A stretch of 64,000 nt of DNA from Ciceribacter sichuanensis (GTDB lineage Bacteria; Pseudomonadota; Alphaproteobacteria; Rhizobiales; Rhizobiaceae). The stretch spans positions 1 through 64,000 of the forward strand of contig NZ_JAMXLX010000001.1 of the NCBI RefSeq assembly GCF_024055605.1, written 5' to 3'. The position numbers and the translations under genes were made by a program. Below the pieces are notes generated by a model, which saw only the letters and a program-made list of their open reading frames with translations, had not been told where the DNA came from and searched no databases. Position 1 is the first letter of the stretch; each line of letters begins with the position of its first letter. Positions 16,716 through 26,160 of the stretch are shown here, piece by piece.

Positions 16716-18626
16716 TCAGAACTCCTGCCAGTCGTCGGCCTTCAGGGCGGTATTGCCGGCGACGGCAGGAACCGGACGCGGTGCGGCGCGGCGGGCTGGG
16801 GCCGCGCCATGTGTGGACGATGCCGCACGATACGTGGGAACGGCCCCGGCAGGAGCGGAGGAGGCGCCGAGGTCGAAGCGGGAGACGAGCTGCCGCAGTC
16901 GTTCGGTTTCCTGGCTGAGAGCGACGCCGGAGGCCGTGCTTTCCTCGACCATGGCGGCGTTCTGCTGGGTCATCTGGTCCATCTGGTTGACGGCCGTATT
17001 GACTTCGGACAGACCGGTCGCCTGTTCGCGGGAGGCGGTAGCGATCGCTTCCATGTGCTGGTTGACCGAAAGGATGTTGTCCTGAATGGTCCGCAGCGCT
17101 TCCCCGGTCTCGCTGACAAGCCTCACGCCGCCCTTCACCTCCTCGGAAGAGTTGCGGATCAGTTCCTTGATCTCCTTGGCTGCCTGTGCCGAGCGCTGGG
17201 CAAGCTCGCGCACTTCCTGTGCGACGACGGCGAAACCCTTGCCGGCTTCGCCGGCGCGGGCCGCCTCGACACCGGCATTCAGCGCCAGAAGGTTGGTCTG
17301 GAAGGCGATTTCGTCGATTACGCCGATGATGCTGGAAATCTGGTTCGACGACTGTTCGATGCGCGCCATGGCGCTGACCGCATCAGCGACAACCGAGCCT
17401 GAATGAACGGCGCTTGCATTGGCAGTTTCCGCAGCCTGACGGGCCTCGTCCGCCCGTGCCGAAGCGTTTCGGACATTGACCGTGATTTCGTCCAGCGCGG
17501 CTGCAGTCTCCTCCAGCGATGCCGCCTGCTGTTCGGTGCGTTTCGAAAGGTCCTGGGCACTCTGGCTGATCTCCCGCGAGCCGGCGTCGATCTGGCCGGC
17601 GGATGTCGCGACCGATCCAAGGGCTTCGGCAAGTCCGGATACCGCTTCATTGAAATTGCTGCGCAGGCTTTCGAAATCGGCGCCGAAGGGCTGATCGAGC
17701 CGGAAGGCGAGATTGCCGGAGGCGAGCTTGTTGAGGCCGTCGCCGATGGTGGTGACGGCATGAACACGCTCGGTGACATCCATCGCGAACTTCACGACCT
17801 TGGTGACATTGCCCTTCGTATCGCGGATCGGGTTGTATGAGGCATTGATCACGACTTTCTTACCGTTCTTGCCGATGCGCAGGAATTCGTCGGCCTGGAA
17901 CTGGCCGTTGCGCAACGCCTGCCAGAATTCCTGATATTCCGGGCTGCGGGCATAGGCAGGTTCGACGAACATGCTGTGGTGCTTGCCCCGGATCTCGTCC
18001 ATCGAATAGTCGAGCGCCTTGAGGAAGTTGTCGTTCGCCCGGATCACCGTGCCATCGGGGGAGAATTCGATGATCGCCTGGACGCGGCTGATGGCCTCGA
18101 TCTGGTTCTGGTAGTCGAGGTTTTGCAGGCGTTCCTTGGCATTGGCCCATTCAACGGCAAAACCGTCGAGCTTGTTGCCGCGCTTCAGGGGCGTCACGAT
18201 CAGATCGAAGGCGTGGTTGCCCACCCAGATGGTCGCCTTGTGCTGCTTCTGCAGAGTGGCGAGCATATTGCGCTGGTGCGAGGGGTTCTTGTGGAAGATA
18301 TCGATATTGCTGCCGATCAGCTTTGCGAATTCGAAGCGCGGAAGCTCCTTCTTGAGGTCGCTCTCCGCATCCCGGAGAAGGTCGCGCACGGCGCCGTTCA
18401 TATAGACGATATTGAGCTTGGCATCGGCAAGCATGATGTTGGCCGATATCGTTTCGAGCGCATCGATACGGGCGCGCAGCCCGCTATTGGTCATTCCGAA
18501 CATGTCTTGCAGTCCCCACGCCGCGACGTTGTCGATGACCGGTTGCCGCGCCACAGCCGCCTTGCGCCCAGCCAGTGACGCACGGTCGGGAGACCCCATG
18601 GAAATGATAGCCCCCGCCCGCATCAC
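16716..18626 (-). CDS. soluble PAS-PAS methyl-accepting chemotaxis protein
   Basis: Up to 636 aa with no membrane helix: two N-terminal PAS-like domains (about 50-165 and 170-290), a HAMP-like linker ([18 protein letters not shown]) and a long signalling coiled coil. Its highly conserved tip ([35 protein letters not shown], quoted here as key positions near 447-481) binds CheA/CheW. The Ala/Pro-rich tail ends in DDWQEF, resembling the xWxxF pentapeptide that tethers CheR/CheB. It probably senses an intracellular signal such as redox state or metabolism. The start is unsure: ATG near 18626, 18599 or 18503. The conserved protein begins at [13 protein letters not shown] (18503), and a TATAAG-type -10 near 18641 would leave almost no leader for the first. 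Confidence 0.9.
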   Translation of the reverse strand: MMRAGAIISMGSPDRASLAGRKAAVARQPVIDNVAAWGLQDMFGMTNSGLRARIDALETISANIMLADAKLNIVYMNGAVRDLLRDAESDLKKELPRFEFAKLIGSNIDIFHKNPSHQRNMLATLQKQHKATIWVGNHAFDLIVTPLKRGNKLDGFAVEWANAKERLQNLDYQNQIEAISRVQAIIEFSPDGTVIRANDNFLKALDYSMDEIRGKHHSMFVEPAYARSPEYQEFWQALRNGQFQADEFLRIGKNGKKVVINASYNPIRDTKGNVTKVVKFAMDVTERVHAVTTIGDGLNKLASGNLAFRLDQPFGADFESLRSNFNEAVSGLAEALGSVATSAGQIDAGSREISQSAQDLSKRTEQQAASLEETAAALDEITVNVRNASARADEARQAAETANASAVHSGSVVADAVSAMARIEQSSNQISSIIGVIDEIAFQTNLLALNAGVEAARAGEAGKGFAVVAQEVRELAQRSAQAAKEIKELIRNSSEEVKGGVRLVSETGEALRTIQDNILSVNQHMEAIATASREQATGLSEVNTAVNQMDQMTQQNAAMVEESTASGVALSQETERLRQLVSRFDLGASSAPAGAVPTYRAASSTHGAAPARRAAPRPVPAVAGNTALKADDWQEF

Positions 18627-18712
18627 ATGAGGGGCATCTTATATAATGATGGTGTTTATTATCTTAATGACAAACGGCAGATATGTCGCGGTCTGGCGCA
18701 GGCAGGACCTGA

Positions 18713-19711
18713 TCAGCCACCGGTTCTTGCCGCCGACGAGACCGTGCCTGGCGGATGGCCCATGACGCGTTTGAAGGCCCGGCTGAAGGCAGCCTGCGAG
18801 CCATAACCCAGTCGCAGCGCTGCCGTTTCGATCGGCATATGGTCCTTGGCGATCCACTGGGATGCAAGCCGCATGCGCAGTTCCGTCAGGTAGCGGACGG
18901 GCGTCATACCGGTGACATCGAGAAAGCGTTCCGCGAAGACGGACCGCGAGGCTCCCATCCTGTCGGCGAGTTCGGCGACGGTCCAGTCGTGGCCCGGTGC
19001 ATTGTGAAGCGCGACGAGCACCCGCCCGAGCCGCGGGTCGCGCAGGGCCGCGATCCAGCCGGTGGCATCGCCGCAGCCGCATTCGACCCAGGCGCGGACG
19101 ATGAAGGCCGCGACCACATCGGCAAGACGCGCGAGAATGCCGGCAAAGCCCGCACGGGCGGTCTTCGCCTCGCGCTCCATCGCCTCCAGCATCGGCAGGA
19201 TTTCCGGATAGCGGTCGGAGAGCGTGCCGACCAGCATGACCTCCGGCATCATCGAAACAAGCGGATGAAGGCCGCCGAGATCGAATTCCATGCAGCCGCT
19301 GAAGATAAGGGCGCGCCCGTCTTCGGCGCAGGCCTCGCCGTCACAGGCATTGATCGCGCTGACCGAGGCGCAGATCGGCTTTGTCGCGAGCACCCGCACA
19401 TCCTGGCACTTGATCTCGGAAGAGGAGACGAGGGCATGGCTGCCGCCACGCGGCAGAAGCACGGCGGAACCGGCGTCCATCGTGTGAAACAGGCCGCCCG
19501 GTGTGCGCAGGTGAACCGGACCGCGGGCGATGAAATGAAACTGGGCGCGTCCCTCCACCTCGCCGAACGAGAGCCCGAACGGCGGGGTGGCTTCGATCCG
19601 CTGATAGTCGAGGCCGACCAGCCGCATGCCCATGAGCAATTCGCTCACGAGATCCGGATCAGGGTAGGCGCCGGCCGACATCGCCGGATTTTCGGACTTT
19701 CGATCAAGCAT
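18713..19711 (-). CDS. AraC-family regulator with cupin N-terminal domain
   Basis: A 332-aa regulator with an N-terminal cupin-type sensor domain (GRAQFHFIARGPVHLRTPGG; GSAVLLPRGGSHAL) and a C-terminal double-HTH AraC domain (DWTVAELADRMGASRSVFAERFLDVTGMTPVRYLTELRMRLA and LRLGYGSQAAFSRAFKRVMGHPPG). It is divergent from an MFS exporter, a pair seen repeatedly in proteobacteria, so it is inferred to control that exporter. Start ATG 19711, or MSAGAYPD 30 bases further in. Neither has a clear Shine-Dalgarno. Confidence 0.88.
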   Translation of the reverse strand: MLDRKSENPAMSAGAYPDPDLVSELLMGMRLVGLDYQRIEATPPFGLSFGEVEGRAQFHFIARGPVHLRTPGGLFHTMDAGSAVLLPRGGSHALVSSSEIKCQDVRVLATKPICASVSAINACDGEACAEDGRALIFSGCMEFDLGGLHPLVSMMPEVMLVGTLSDRYPEILPMLEAMEREAKTARAGFAGILARLADVVAAFIVRAWVECGCGDATGWIAALRDPRLGRVLVALHNAPGHDWTVAELADRMGASRSVFAERFLDVTGMTPVRYLTELRMRLASQWIAKDHMPIETAALRLGYGSQAAFSRAFKRVMGHPPGTVSSAARTGG

Positions 19712-19892
19712 TACGGATTTTGTGACATGGATCGTCCGGCGAGTCCAGCCTAACCTTGGAGCGTACCATTCACCCGGAGCATTTCCGGCCAGCTCCCGAC
19801 GGCCCGGATGCTCTCCTTTTTACTTCCGCAGTTCGCGGCAGGCGGAACCTTCGGGAGTTTTCGCCGCAACTGCGCATTTCGAGGACAAGCCT

Positions 19893-21101
19893 ATGAATCC
19901 CACATTCGATCCATCCGGCGCCGCTGCCGGAACCGGCGCGGAAAAGCCGGCCTGGGGCGCGGTCGTTTCCATGGCGCTCGGCGTCTTCTCGCTGGTGACG
20001 GCGGAATTCCTGCCGGCCAGTCTGCTGACGCCGATCGCGGCCGAACTGAACATCACCGAAGGGGCGGCCGGTCAGGCGGTGACCGCGACGGCGGTGGTCG
20101 GCATGGTCGCAAGCCTCCTCATCACGCCTTTCGCCCGCAGCATCGACCGGCGGCATCTGATGATGTTCTTCTCCCTCCTGCTGATCCTCTCCAATCTTCT
20201 GGTGGCCTTTGCCCCGGGCATGACGCTGCTCCTGATCGGGCGTGTGCTGCTTGGCGCAGCCCTTGGCGGCTTCTGGGCGATGGCGACGGCGGTGACAATG
20301 CGGCTGGTGCCGCCGGTGCTGGTGCCGCGGGCGCTGTCGATGATCTTCAGCGGCGTCTCCGCGGCAACCATCGTTGCCGCCCCTCTCGGCAGCTATCTGG
20401 GCGCGCTCGTCGGCTGGCGCGCGGTATTCGTCATGACCGCTGGGCTGGGGCTCGCCGCTCTCGTCATGCAGTTCATCTCGCTGCCGAAGCTCAAGCCGAC
20501 CGGCACCGCAAGCCTACGCACGCTCGGCGAGGTTCTCGCCCGACCGGGCATCGCGTTGGGGATCGCTGCCGCGACTCTGGTCTTTGCCGGACACTTCGCC
20601 TTCTTCACCTACCTGCGGCCGTTCCTCGAAGCGGATGCCACGGCCGGCATCGAGGTGGTTTCCTCCGTGCTGCTCGGCTTCGGGCTCGCCAATTTCCTCG
20701 GCACGCTGCTGGCCGGTCCGCTGATCGCTTGCAGCCTGCGCCTCACCCTGACGCTGATGCCGCTGTTGCTGGCAGGCATGGGCTTCGTGCTGGTCGCGAG
20801 CGATGCGCCGTTTGCCGTCAATGCGGCCATCGTCTCTCTCTGGGGTCTGGTCTTCGGCGCCGTGCCGGTCGCCTGGTCCACCTGGCTCGCGCGCAATGTT
20901 CCGGATGAGGCGGAAAGCGCCGGCGGGTTGCTGGTCGCGGCGATCCAGTTTGCGATCGCCATGGGTGCCGCGGTGGGCGGCATCGTCTTCGACGCAAACG
21001 GCGCGGCCGGCGTCTTCACCGCAAGCAGTCTGGTGCTGGTGATTGCGGCGATCGGCATTCTGCTCGGCGTAAAGCTGCGCCCGGTGCCGGCTGCGGCCTG
21101 A
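19893..21101 (+). CDS. MFS transporter, DHA1 (NepI/AraJ-like) exporter
   Basis: A 402-aa inner-membrane protein with twelve predicted hydrophobic segments. The conserved loop between helices 2 and 3 appears as LITPFARSIDRRHLMM, and LLIGRVLLGAALGGFWAMATAVTMRLVP is the motif typical of the NepI/AraJ/YdhP sub-group that exports nucleosides, sugars or drugs. The ATG at 19893 has GAGGA 8 bases ahead. The upstream in-frame stretch from 19722 contains no transporter sequence. It is divergent from the AraC regulator. The substrate cannot be told from the sequence. Confidence 0.9.
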   Translation: MNPTFDPSGAAAGTGAEKPAWGAVVSMALGVFSLVTAEFLPASLLTPIAAELNITEGAAGQAVTATAVVGMVASLLITPFARSIDRRHLMMFFSLLLILSNLLVAFAPGMTLLLIGRVLLGAALGGFWAMATAVTMRLVPPVLVPRALSMIFSGVSAATIVAAPLGSYLGALVGWRAVFVMTAGLGLAALVMQFISLPKLKPTGTASLRTLGEVLARPGIALGIAAATLVFAGHFAFFTYLRPFLEADATAGIEVVSSVLLGFGLANFLGTLLAGPLIACSLRLTLTLMPLLLAGMGFVLVASDAPFAVNAAIVSLWGLVFGAVPVAWSTWLARNVPDEAESAGGLLVAAIQFAIAMGAAVGGIVFDANGAAGVFTASSLVLVIAAIGILLGVKLRPVPAAA

Positions 21102-21107
21102 AAAAGC

Positions 21108-21131
21108 GTCGCCGCCTTCAGTGGCGGCGAC
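21108..21131 (+). terminator. hairpin after the MFS gene
   Basis: Perfect 9-bp stem GTCGCCGCC/GGCGGCGAC with a 6-base loop, seven bases after the stop. No T tract follows. Confidence 0.5.
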
Positions 21132-21275
21132 CAACTCGCGGCTCGGAGAGGGCTCACCGGAACGTGATAGACGGTGGGTTAACGTGTGTTGAGCGACACG
21201 CCGGATGCGCTATCGGAAGGTTCTCCCATCTGGGAACTCCTCCATCCGCAGAGCAACCTCCAAGGAGCCTTCCCC

Positions 21276-21671
21276 GTGAAGCAAAGACTAAATCAGGCCA
21301 GCCCCTACCTCCTCAGCCTGCTGCGCATCGTTTCAGCTCTCGTGCTGTTCAGCTACGGAACCCAGAAAATCCTGCATTTTCCCGTGGCCGAGCGCGTGCC
21401 GCCGGTTATGTCGATGCCGTGGATCGCCGGCCTGCTGGAACTGACCCTTGGTTTCCTGCTGCTCATCGGCTTCATGAGCCGGGCGGCTGCCTTCGTTCTG
21501 TCCGGCCTGATGGCCTTCGCCTATTTCATCGCGCATTTCCCGCAGAACTTCTTCCCCTCCCAGAACGGCGGGGTGGCAGCCATCCTGTTCTGTTTCATCT
21601 TCCTTTATCTGGTGGCAGCCGGCCCGGGGCCGATCAGCGTCGATGCCCGCCGCAACGGCGGACAGGCCTGA
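21276..21671 (+). CDS. DoxX-family membrane protein
   Basis: A 131-aa integral membrane protein with four hydrophobic segments and the DoxX signature (LLRIVSALVLFSYGTQKILHFP near the N-terminus; WIAGLLELTLGFLLLIGF in the middle). Family members are small quinone- or redox-linked membrane proteins of poorly defined role. The GTG at 21276 is chosen because AAGGAG lies 8 bases before it and the first helix follows directly. The longer frame from 21186 has no Shine-Dalgarno. Single gene, convergent with the Nudix gene. Confidence 0.88.
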   Translation: MKQRLNQASPYLLSLLRIVSALVLFSYGTQKILHFPVAERVPPVMSMPWIAGLLELTLGFLLLIGFMSRAAAFVLSGLMAFAYFIAHFPQNFFPSQNGGVAAILFCFIFLYLVAAGPGPISVDARRNGGQA

Positions 21672-21758
21672 TCCGGCAGGCTTCTGATGATCGAAGGGTG
21701 CGGAACGTCGCGCCCTCTTTACCAGATATGTGGGGCCGGATATGCGCGGGGAGGAGGC

Positions 21759-22238
21759 TCAGGCGATATCCGGCGGTGTCTTGCGAAGGCGGGCGTCGAG
21801 CCTGGCAAACAGGCCGCGCAATTCCGGCTCCTCGACATAGCCGCCCGCTTCGGTCGGACGTACCCACAGGGTCTGGCGCTGTCCCTGCTCCTTGAAGGTC
21901 TCGGCGATGGAGGTCGTCTCGACCGTGAAGACCTCGACGATGCAGGGAACATCCTTGCCATTGTCCAGCCGCTTGACATAGCTGTAGCGGCCGAGCGGCT
22001 TCTTGCCGACCTTTCCCTTGATGCCGGCCTCCTCGAAGGCTTCGACAGCTGCGACCTCTCGCGGGGTCTTGCCCTTCATCGGGCTTCCCTTGGGAATGAC
22101 CCACCGGCCCGATCCTCGCGTCGTGATCAGTAGAACCTCAAACCCGTTTCCTCCAGCGGCGCGACGAAAGCAGATCGCCGCGTACTGCTCCAGCCAGTCG
22201 GCGGCAAACAGCGTGCCGCCCGTATCGGCGAGCTTCAT
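21759..22238 (-). CDS. Nudix hydrolase
   Basis: A 159-aa Nudix protein of the rhizobial type related to diphosphoinositol-polyphosphate and diadenosine-polyphosphate hydrolases. The Nudix box is GSPMKGKTPREVAAVEAFEEAGI (key residues: the EEAG end and the first Gly). It deviates from GX5EX7REUXEEXGU: the first Glu is Lys and the Arg of REU is Val, but the metal-binding EE pair is kept. The following KKPLGRYSYVKRLDNG supports the same sub-group. ATG 22238, or the in-frame TTG 22262 (LAKKKTFL). It is divergent from DUF47-pit and shares the Pho-box region. Confidence 0.85.
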   Translation of the reverse strand: MKLADTGGTLFAADWLEQYAAICFRRAAGGNGFEVLLITTRGSGRWVIPKGSPMKGKTPREVAAVEAFEEAGIKGKVGKKPLGRYSYVKRLDNGKDVPCIVEVFTVETTSIAETFKEQGQRQTLWVRPTEAGGYVEEPELRGLFARLDARLRKTPPDIA

Positions 22239-22359
22239 CAGGAACGTCTTTTTCTTGGCCAACGGGATCTCGGAGGAAGGCTGGAAGGGGGTGGAAGTAG
22301 ATTGTGACAGTCCACGATTATCTTGGATTTCCAGCTTTTGCAGTACTCTTCTTTCATTT

Positions 22360-22377
22360 ATGACAGTTTTATGACAG
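22360..22377 (-). promoter_or_regulatory. Pho box (PhoB site)
   Basis: Read on the minus strand the sequence is CTGTCATAAAACTGTCAT, two 7-base units 11 bases apart, essentially the PhoB consensus. A further half-site (CTGTCAC) occurs near 22310. The box lies 60 bases ahead of DUF47-pit and points towards the Nudix gene. In S. meliloti the homologous orfA-pit operon is known to be repressed by PhoB under phosphate limitation. Confidence 0.88.
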
Positions 22378-22437
22378 CCCCTCCACGGGATATGCCAAGG
22401 GGCATGCCACGGGACATGATCGACTGGATATGAATGC

Positions 22438-23082
22438 ATGATGAGCCTGTTCAAAAAGCTTCTTCCCCGTGAAGACGGATTTTTCATTCTCTTCGAGCGC
22501 CACACGCGCACGGTGGTGGGAGCGGCCAATGCGCTGAAGGACCTGCTCGCCGGCGAGGGGGACATCGAGGCGCACGGCCAGAAGATCATCGACCTCGAGG
22601 ACGAGGCCGACGATATCACCCGCGAAGTCCTGCTGGCGGTGCGCCGCAGCTTCATCACGCCCTTCGACCGGGGCGACATCAAGGATCTGATCCAGTCGAT
22701 GGATGACACGATCGACATGATGCACAAGACGGTCAAGACCATCCGGCTCTACGAACAGACCAGCTTCGATCCGGGTATGCGCGAGATCGGCATCATGATC
22801 GCAGAATGCGCAAGGCTGATTTCCGAGGCCATTCCGCTGCTCAACAAGATCGGCTCCAACGCCCATCGCCTCAGCGAAATCGCCGAGGAAGTCATGCGCG
22901 TGGAGGGCCGTTCCGACGAGTTCTACGAGAAGGGTCTCAAGGAGTTGTTCAAGCGTTACGGGTCCAGCGATCCCATGGCCTACCTGATCGGCAGCGAGAT
23001 CTATGGCGAGCTGGAGAAGGTCGTCGACCGTTTCGAGGACGTCGCCAATGAGATCAGCGGCATCGTGATCGAGAACGTCTGA
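22438..23082 (+). CDS. DUF47 family (PhoU-like) Pit accessory protein
   Basis: A 214-aa all-helical protein of the DUF47/PhoU-like family (YkaA/TIGR00153 type). It has the acidic ExxxD-rich motifs of PhoU relatives: LEDEADDITREVLLAV near residue 60 and EEVMRVEGRSDEFYEKGLKEL near residue 150, which may bind metals. It corresponds to orfA, found upstream of pit in S. meliloti, and is thought to modulate low-affinity phosphate uptake. It overlaps pit by one base (TGATG), so translation is coupled. ATG 22438 or 22441. Confidence 0.92.
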   Translation: MMSLFKKLLPREDGFFILFERHTRTVVGAANALKDLLAGEGDIEAHGQKIIDLEDEADDITREVLLAVRRSFITPFDRGDIKDLIQSMDDTIDMMHKTVKTIRLYEQTSFDPGMREIGIMIAECARLISEAIPLLNKIGSNAHRLSEIAEEVMRVEGRSDEFYEKGLKELFKRYGSSDPMAYLIGSEIYGELEKVVDRFEDVANEISGIVIENV

Positions 23083-24086
23083 TGGATGCCACGCTTGCCC
23101 TGCCTCTGCTGGTCGCCCTCGTCGGCGTGGCGCTCTTCTTCGATTTCCTGAACGGCCTGCACGACGCCGCGAACTCGATCGCCACGATCGTCTCGACGCG
23201 GGTGCTGAGCCCCCAGTTCGCCGTCGGCTGGGCCGCTTTCTTCAATTTCATCGCCTTCATGTTCTTCGGCCTGCATGTGGCGGAGACGCTCGGAACCGGG
23301 ATCATCGACCCCGCTATCGTCAGCCCGCAGGTGATCTTTGCCGCACTCGTCGGCGCGATCGTGTGGAACATCGTCACCTGGGTCTTCGGCATTCCGTCCA
23401 GTTCGTCCCACGCGCTGGTGGGGGGCATGGTCGGTGCCGGTATAGCCAAGATCGGCAGCGCCTCGATCGTCTTCTACGGTCTCGCCAAGACAGTGGTCGC
23501 GATCTTCCTGTCCCCGATGATCGGCTTCTTCCTGGCGCTTTTGCTGGTGCTGATCGTCGCATGGATATGCATGCGCCAGACGCCCTTTGCCGTCGATCGC
23601 TCCTTCCGCCTGCTGCAATTCGCCTCCGCCTCGCTCTATTCGCTCGGCCATGGCGGCAACGACGCGCAGAAGACGATGGGCATCATCGCCGTGCTCCTGT
23701 TCTCGCAGGGTTATCTCGGCGACACCTTCTATGTGCCCTTCTGGGTGGTGATTTCCTGCCAGACGGCCATGGCGCTCGGCACGCTCTTCGGCGGCTGGCG
23801 CATCGTCCATACCATGGGCTCGAAGATCACCCGGCTCAATCCGATGCAGGGCTTCTGCGCGGAAACAGGCGGCGCGTTGACGCTGTTCGGGGCGACCTGG
23901 CTCGGTATTCCGGTTTCGACGACCCATACCATCACCGGCGCTATTGTCGGGGTGGGAGCCGCACGCCGCGTTTCGGCGGTACGCTGGGGCATCGCCGGCA
24001 ACATCGTGATCGCCTGGGTCGTGACGCTTCCGGCTGCGGCCGCCATTTCCTGGGTGACTTACCTCGTCTGCTCGGCCTTCGGCTGA
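23082..24086 (+). CDS. pit: low-affinity inorganic phosphate transporter Pit
   Basis: A 334-aa inner-membrane PiT-family transporter that takes up phosphate as metal-phosphate complex with protons. The two inverted PiT signatures are present: FLNGLHDAANSIATIVSTRVLSP near the N-terminus and YSLGHGGNDAQKTMGII near residue 187, with GIPSSSSHALVG and GIPVSTTHTITGAIVG as the conserved repeated loops. It serves under phosphate-replete conditions when PhoB is inactive, in keeping with the Pho box upstream. Confidence 0.95.
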   Translation: MDATLALPLLVALVGVALFFDFLNGLHDAANSIATIVSTRVLSPQFAVGWAAFFNFIAFMFFGLHVAETLGTGIIDPAIVSPQVIFAALVGAIVWNIVTWVFGIPSSSSHALVGGMVGAGIAKIGSASIVFYGLAKTVVAIFLSPMIGFFLALLLVLIVAWICMRQTPFAVDRSFRLLQFASASLYSLGHGGNDAQKTMGIIAVLLFSQGYLGDTFYVPFWVVISCQTAMALGTLFGGWRIVHTMGSKITRLNPMQGFCAETGGALTLFGATWLGIPVSTTHTITGAIVGVGAARRVSAVRWGIAGNIVIAWVVTLPAAAAISWVTYLVCSAFG

Positions 24087-24149
24087 ACGAACCCGGCTGA
24101 CTGGTGCGTTGCAAGGCCGCACCCACCGGCATCCATGCGGTGCCTGATG

Positions 24150-24189
24150 CATAGAGCCTGGAAACGATGTCTCGTCTCCGGGCCCTATG
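24150..24189. terminator. long imperfect hairpin between convergent pit and edd
   Basis: Arms beginning CATAGAGCCTGG and ending CCGGGCCCTATG, with an inner ACGA/TCGT stem, about 16 paired positions in all. It lies between two convergent operons and probably ends transcription from both sides. Confidence 0.5.
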
Positions 24190-24217
24190 GAGGAATTTCT
24201 AAGGCGAGAGTCCGCGA

Positions 24218-26035
24218 TCAGTAGAGAACGCTGGCGCCCATGTCGGCAGCGCCGGCAACGCGGCGCAGCGGTGCGAAAAGTTCGCGTCCGAGACCGAATT
24301 CATTGTGGGAGAGATCCGGGGCTGCCGGTGTGCGTGCCGCGAACTCGGCGGCATCGACAAGCACTTCCAGCGTGCCGGCGATGGCATCGAGACGCACGAT
24401 GTCGCCATCCTTGATCTTCGCGATGGCGCCGCCATCGACGGCCTCGGGCGTGACATGGATGGCGGCCGGCACCTTGCCGGACGCGCCGGACATGCGGCCG
24501 TCGGTGACGAGCGCCACCTTGTAGCCACGGTCCTGCAGCACGCCGAGCGGTGGCGTCAGGCGATGCAGTTCCGGCATGCCGTTCGACTTCGGTCCCTGGA
24601 AGCGAACGACGGCGATGAAATCGCGGTCGAGCTTGCCGGCCTTGAAGGCGTCCTGCAGCTCCTGCTGGTCATGGAAGACGATGGCCGGCGCCTCTACGAC
24701 ATGGCGCTCCGGCTTGACCGCCGAGATCTTGATGACCGCCTTGCCGAGATTGCCGGTCAGCATCTTCAGGCCGCCATTCGGCTGGAACGGGGCCTCGATG
24801 CGGGCGAGCACCTTCGGATCGGCGCTTTCCTCCGGCGACGGCTGGCGAACCACGTTGCCATCTTCGCCGAGCTTCGGATCGATGGTGTAGGCGGCAAGTC
24901 CCTGACCGAAGACGGTGCGCACGTCGTCATGCAGGTAACCGGCCTTGAGCAGCTGCTTGATCAGGAAGCCCATACCGCCGGCCGCGTGGAAATGGTTCAC
25001 GTCGGCAAGCCCGTTCGGATAGACGCGGGCGAGAAGCGGGATAATGTCCGACAGGTCGGAAATATCCTGCCAGGTCAGCTGGATGCCGGCGGCGCGGGCC
25101 ATGGCGACGAGATGAAGCGTGTGGTTGGTCGAGCCGCCGGTGGCATGCAGGCCGACCACGCCGTTGACGATCGAGCGTTCGTCGATCATCTCGCCGGCGG
25201 GCGTGAACTCATTGCCGAGCGCGGTGATCGCCAGCGCACGCTTTGCAGCCTCGCGGGTGAGCGCGTCGCGCAGCGGCGTGTTGGGGTTGATGAAGGAGGA
25301 GCCGGGCATGTGGAAGCCCATGATCTCCATCAGCATCTGGTTGGAGTTCGCGGTGCCGTAGAAAGTGCAGGTGCCGGGGCCGTGGTAGGATTTCGATTCC
25401 GCTTCCAAGAGTTCGGCACGGCCGACCTTGCCTTCCGCATAAAGCTGGCGGATGCGCGACTTCTCGTCGTTCGGAAGGCCCGATGTCATCGGTCCCGCGG
25501 GAATGAAGATGGAGGGCAGGTGGCCGAAGGTCAGCGCGGCGATCACGAGGCCCGGCACGATCTTGTCACAGACGCCGAGGAAGACGGCAGCGTCGAACAT
25601 GTTGTGCGAAAGGCCGATGCCGGCCGCCATGGCGATCACGTCGCGGGAGAAGAGCGAAAGTTCCATGCCCGGCTGACCCTGGGTAACGCCGTCACACATG
25701 GCCGGCACGCCGCCCGCAACCTGCGCCACGCCACCGGCTTCGTGCGCCGCCTTGCGGATCAGGGCAGGGTAGGTTTCGAACGGCTGGTGGGCGGAGAGCA
25801 TGTCGTTATAGGCAGTGATCATGCCGAGATTGGGAACCTGATCGCCTGACAGAGCGGTCTTGTCCCCGGGGGAACAGACGGCGAAACCATGGGCGAGGTT
25901 GCCGCAGGACAGAACCGAGCGATGAACGCCCTTGGAGATCTGGCTGCGCACGCGGTCGAGATAGGCCTCGCGGGTCGGCTTCGAACGCTCGACGATACGG
26001 CGGGTAATGGCTTCGATACGGCTGTCGGCACTCAT
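24218..26035 (-). CDS. edd: 6-phosphogluconate dehydratase Edd
   Basis: A 605-aa cytoplasmic iron-sulfur dehydratase of the IlvD/Edd family that converts 6-phosphogluconate to KDPG, the committed step of the Entner-Doudoroff pathway. Signatures: [36 protein letters not shown] (metal/cluster Cys), [23 protein letters not shown], and near the C-terminus [33 protein letters not shown] lies before the ATG. It is the last gene of zwf-pgl-edd. The 125-base gap to pgl shows no strong hairpin. No eda (aldolase) gene lies in the window. Confidence 0.96.
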   Translation of the reverse strand: MSADSRIEAITRRIVERSKPTREAYLDRVRSQISKGVHRSVLSCGNLAHGFAVCSPGDKTALSGDQVPNLGMITAYNDMLSAHQPFETYPALIRKAAHEAGGVAQVAGGVPAMCDGVTQGQPGMELSLFSRDVIAMAAGIGLSHNMFDAAVFLGVCDKIVPGLVIAALTFGHLPSIFIPAGPMTSGLPNDEKSRIRQLYAEGKVGRAELLEAESKSYHGPGTCTFYGTANSNQMLMEIMGFHMPGSSFINPNTPLRDALTREAAKRALAITALGNEFTPAGEMIDERSIVNGVVGLHATGGSTNHTLHLVAMARAAGIQLTWQDISDLSDIIPLLARVYPNGLADVNHFHAAGGMGFLIKQLLKAGYLHDDVRTVFGQGLAAYTIDPKLGEDGNVVRQPSPEESADPKVLARIEAPFQPNGGLKMLTGNLGKAVIKISAVKPERHVVEAPAIVFHDQQELQDAFKAGKLDRDFIAVVRFQGPKSNGMPELHRLTPPLGVLQDRGYKVALVTDGRMSGASGKVPAAIHVTPEAVDGGAIAKIKDGDIVRLDAIAGTLEVLVDAAEFAARTPAAPDLSHNEFGLGRELFAPLRRVAGAADMGASVLY

Positions 26036-26160
26036 GGGACAATCCTCCTGTCGTGACGCGCGGCGCGCTCAATCGGGCGCTTTCAGCCACGCAAGGCCCG
26101 GCTTTCCGGGTCAGATCGGTATCCGTCCGCTTACGGACGGCGTGCGACTGCCCTGATGTT

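Noticed and set aside
24305-25849. 514-aa plus-strand frame opposite edd
   Set aside because: Shadow of edd, with the low-complexity composition of antisense frames.
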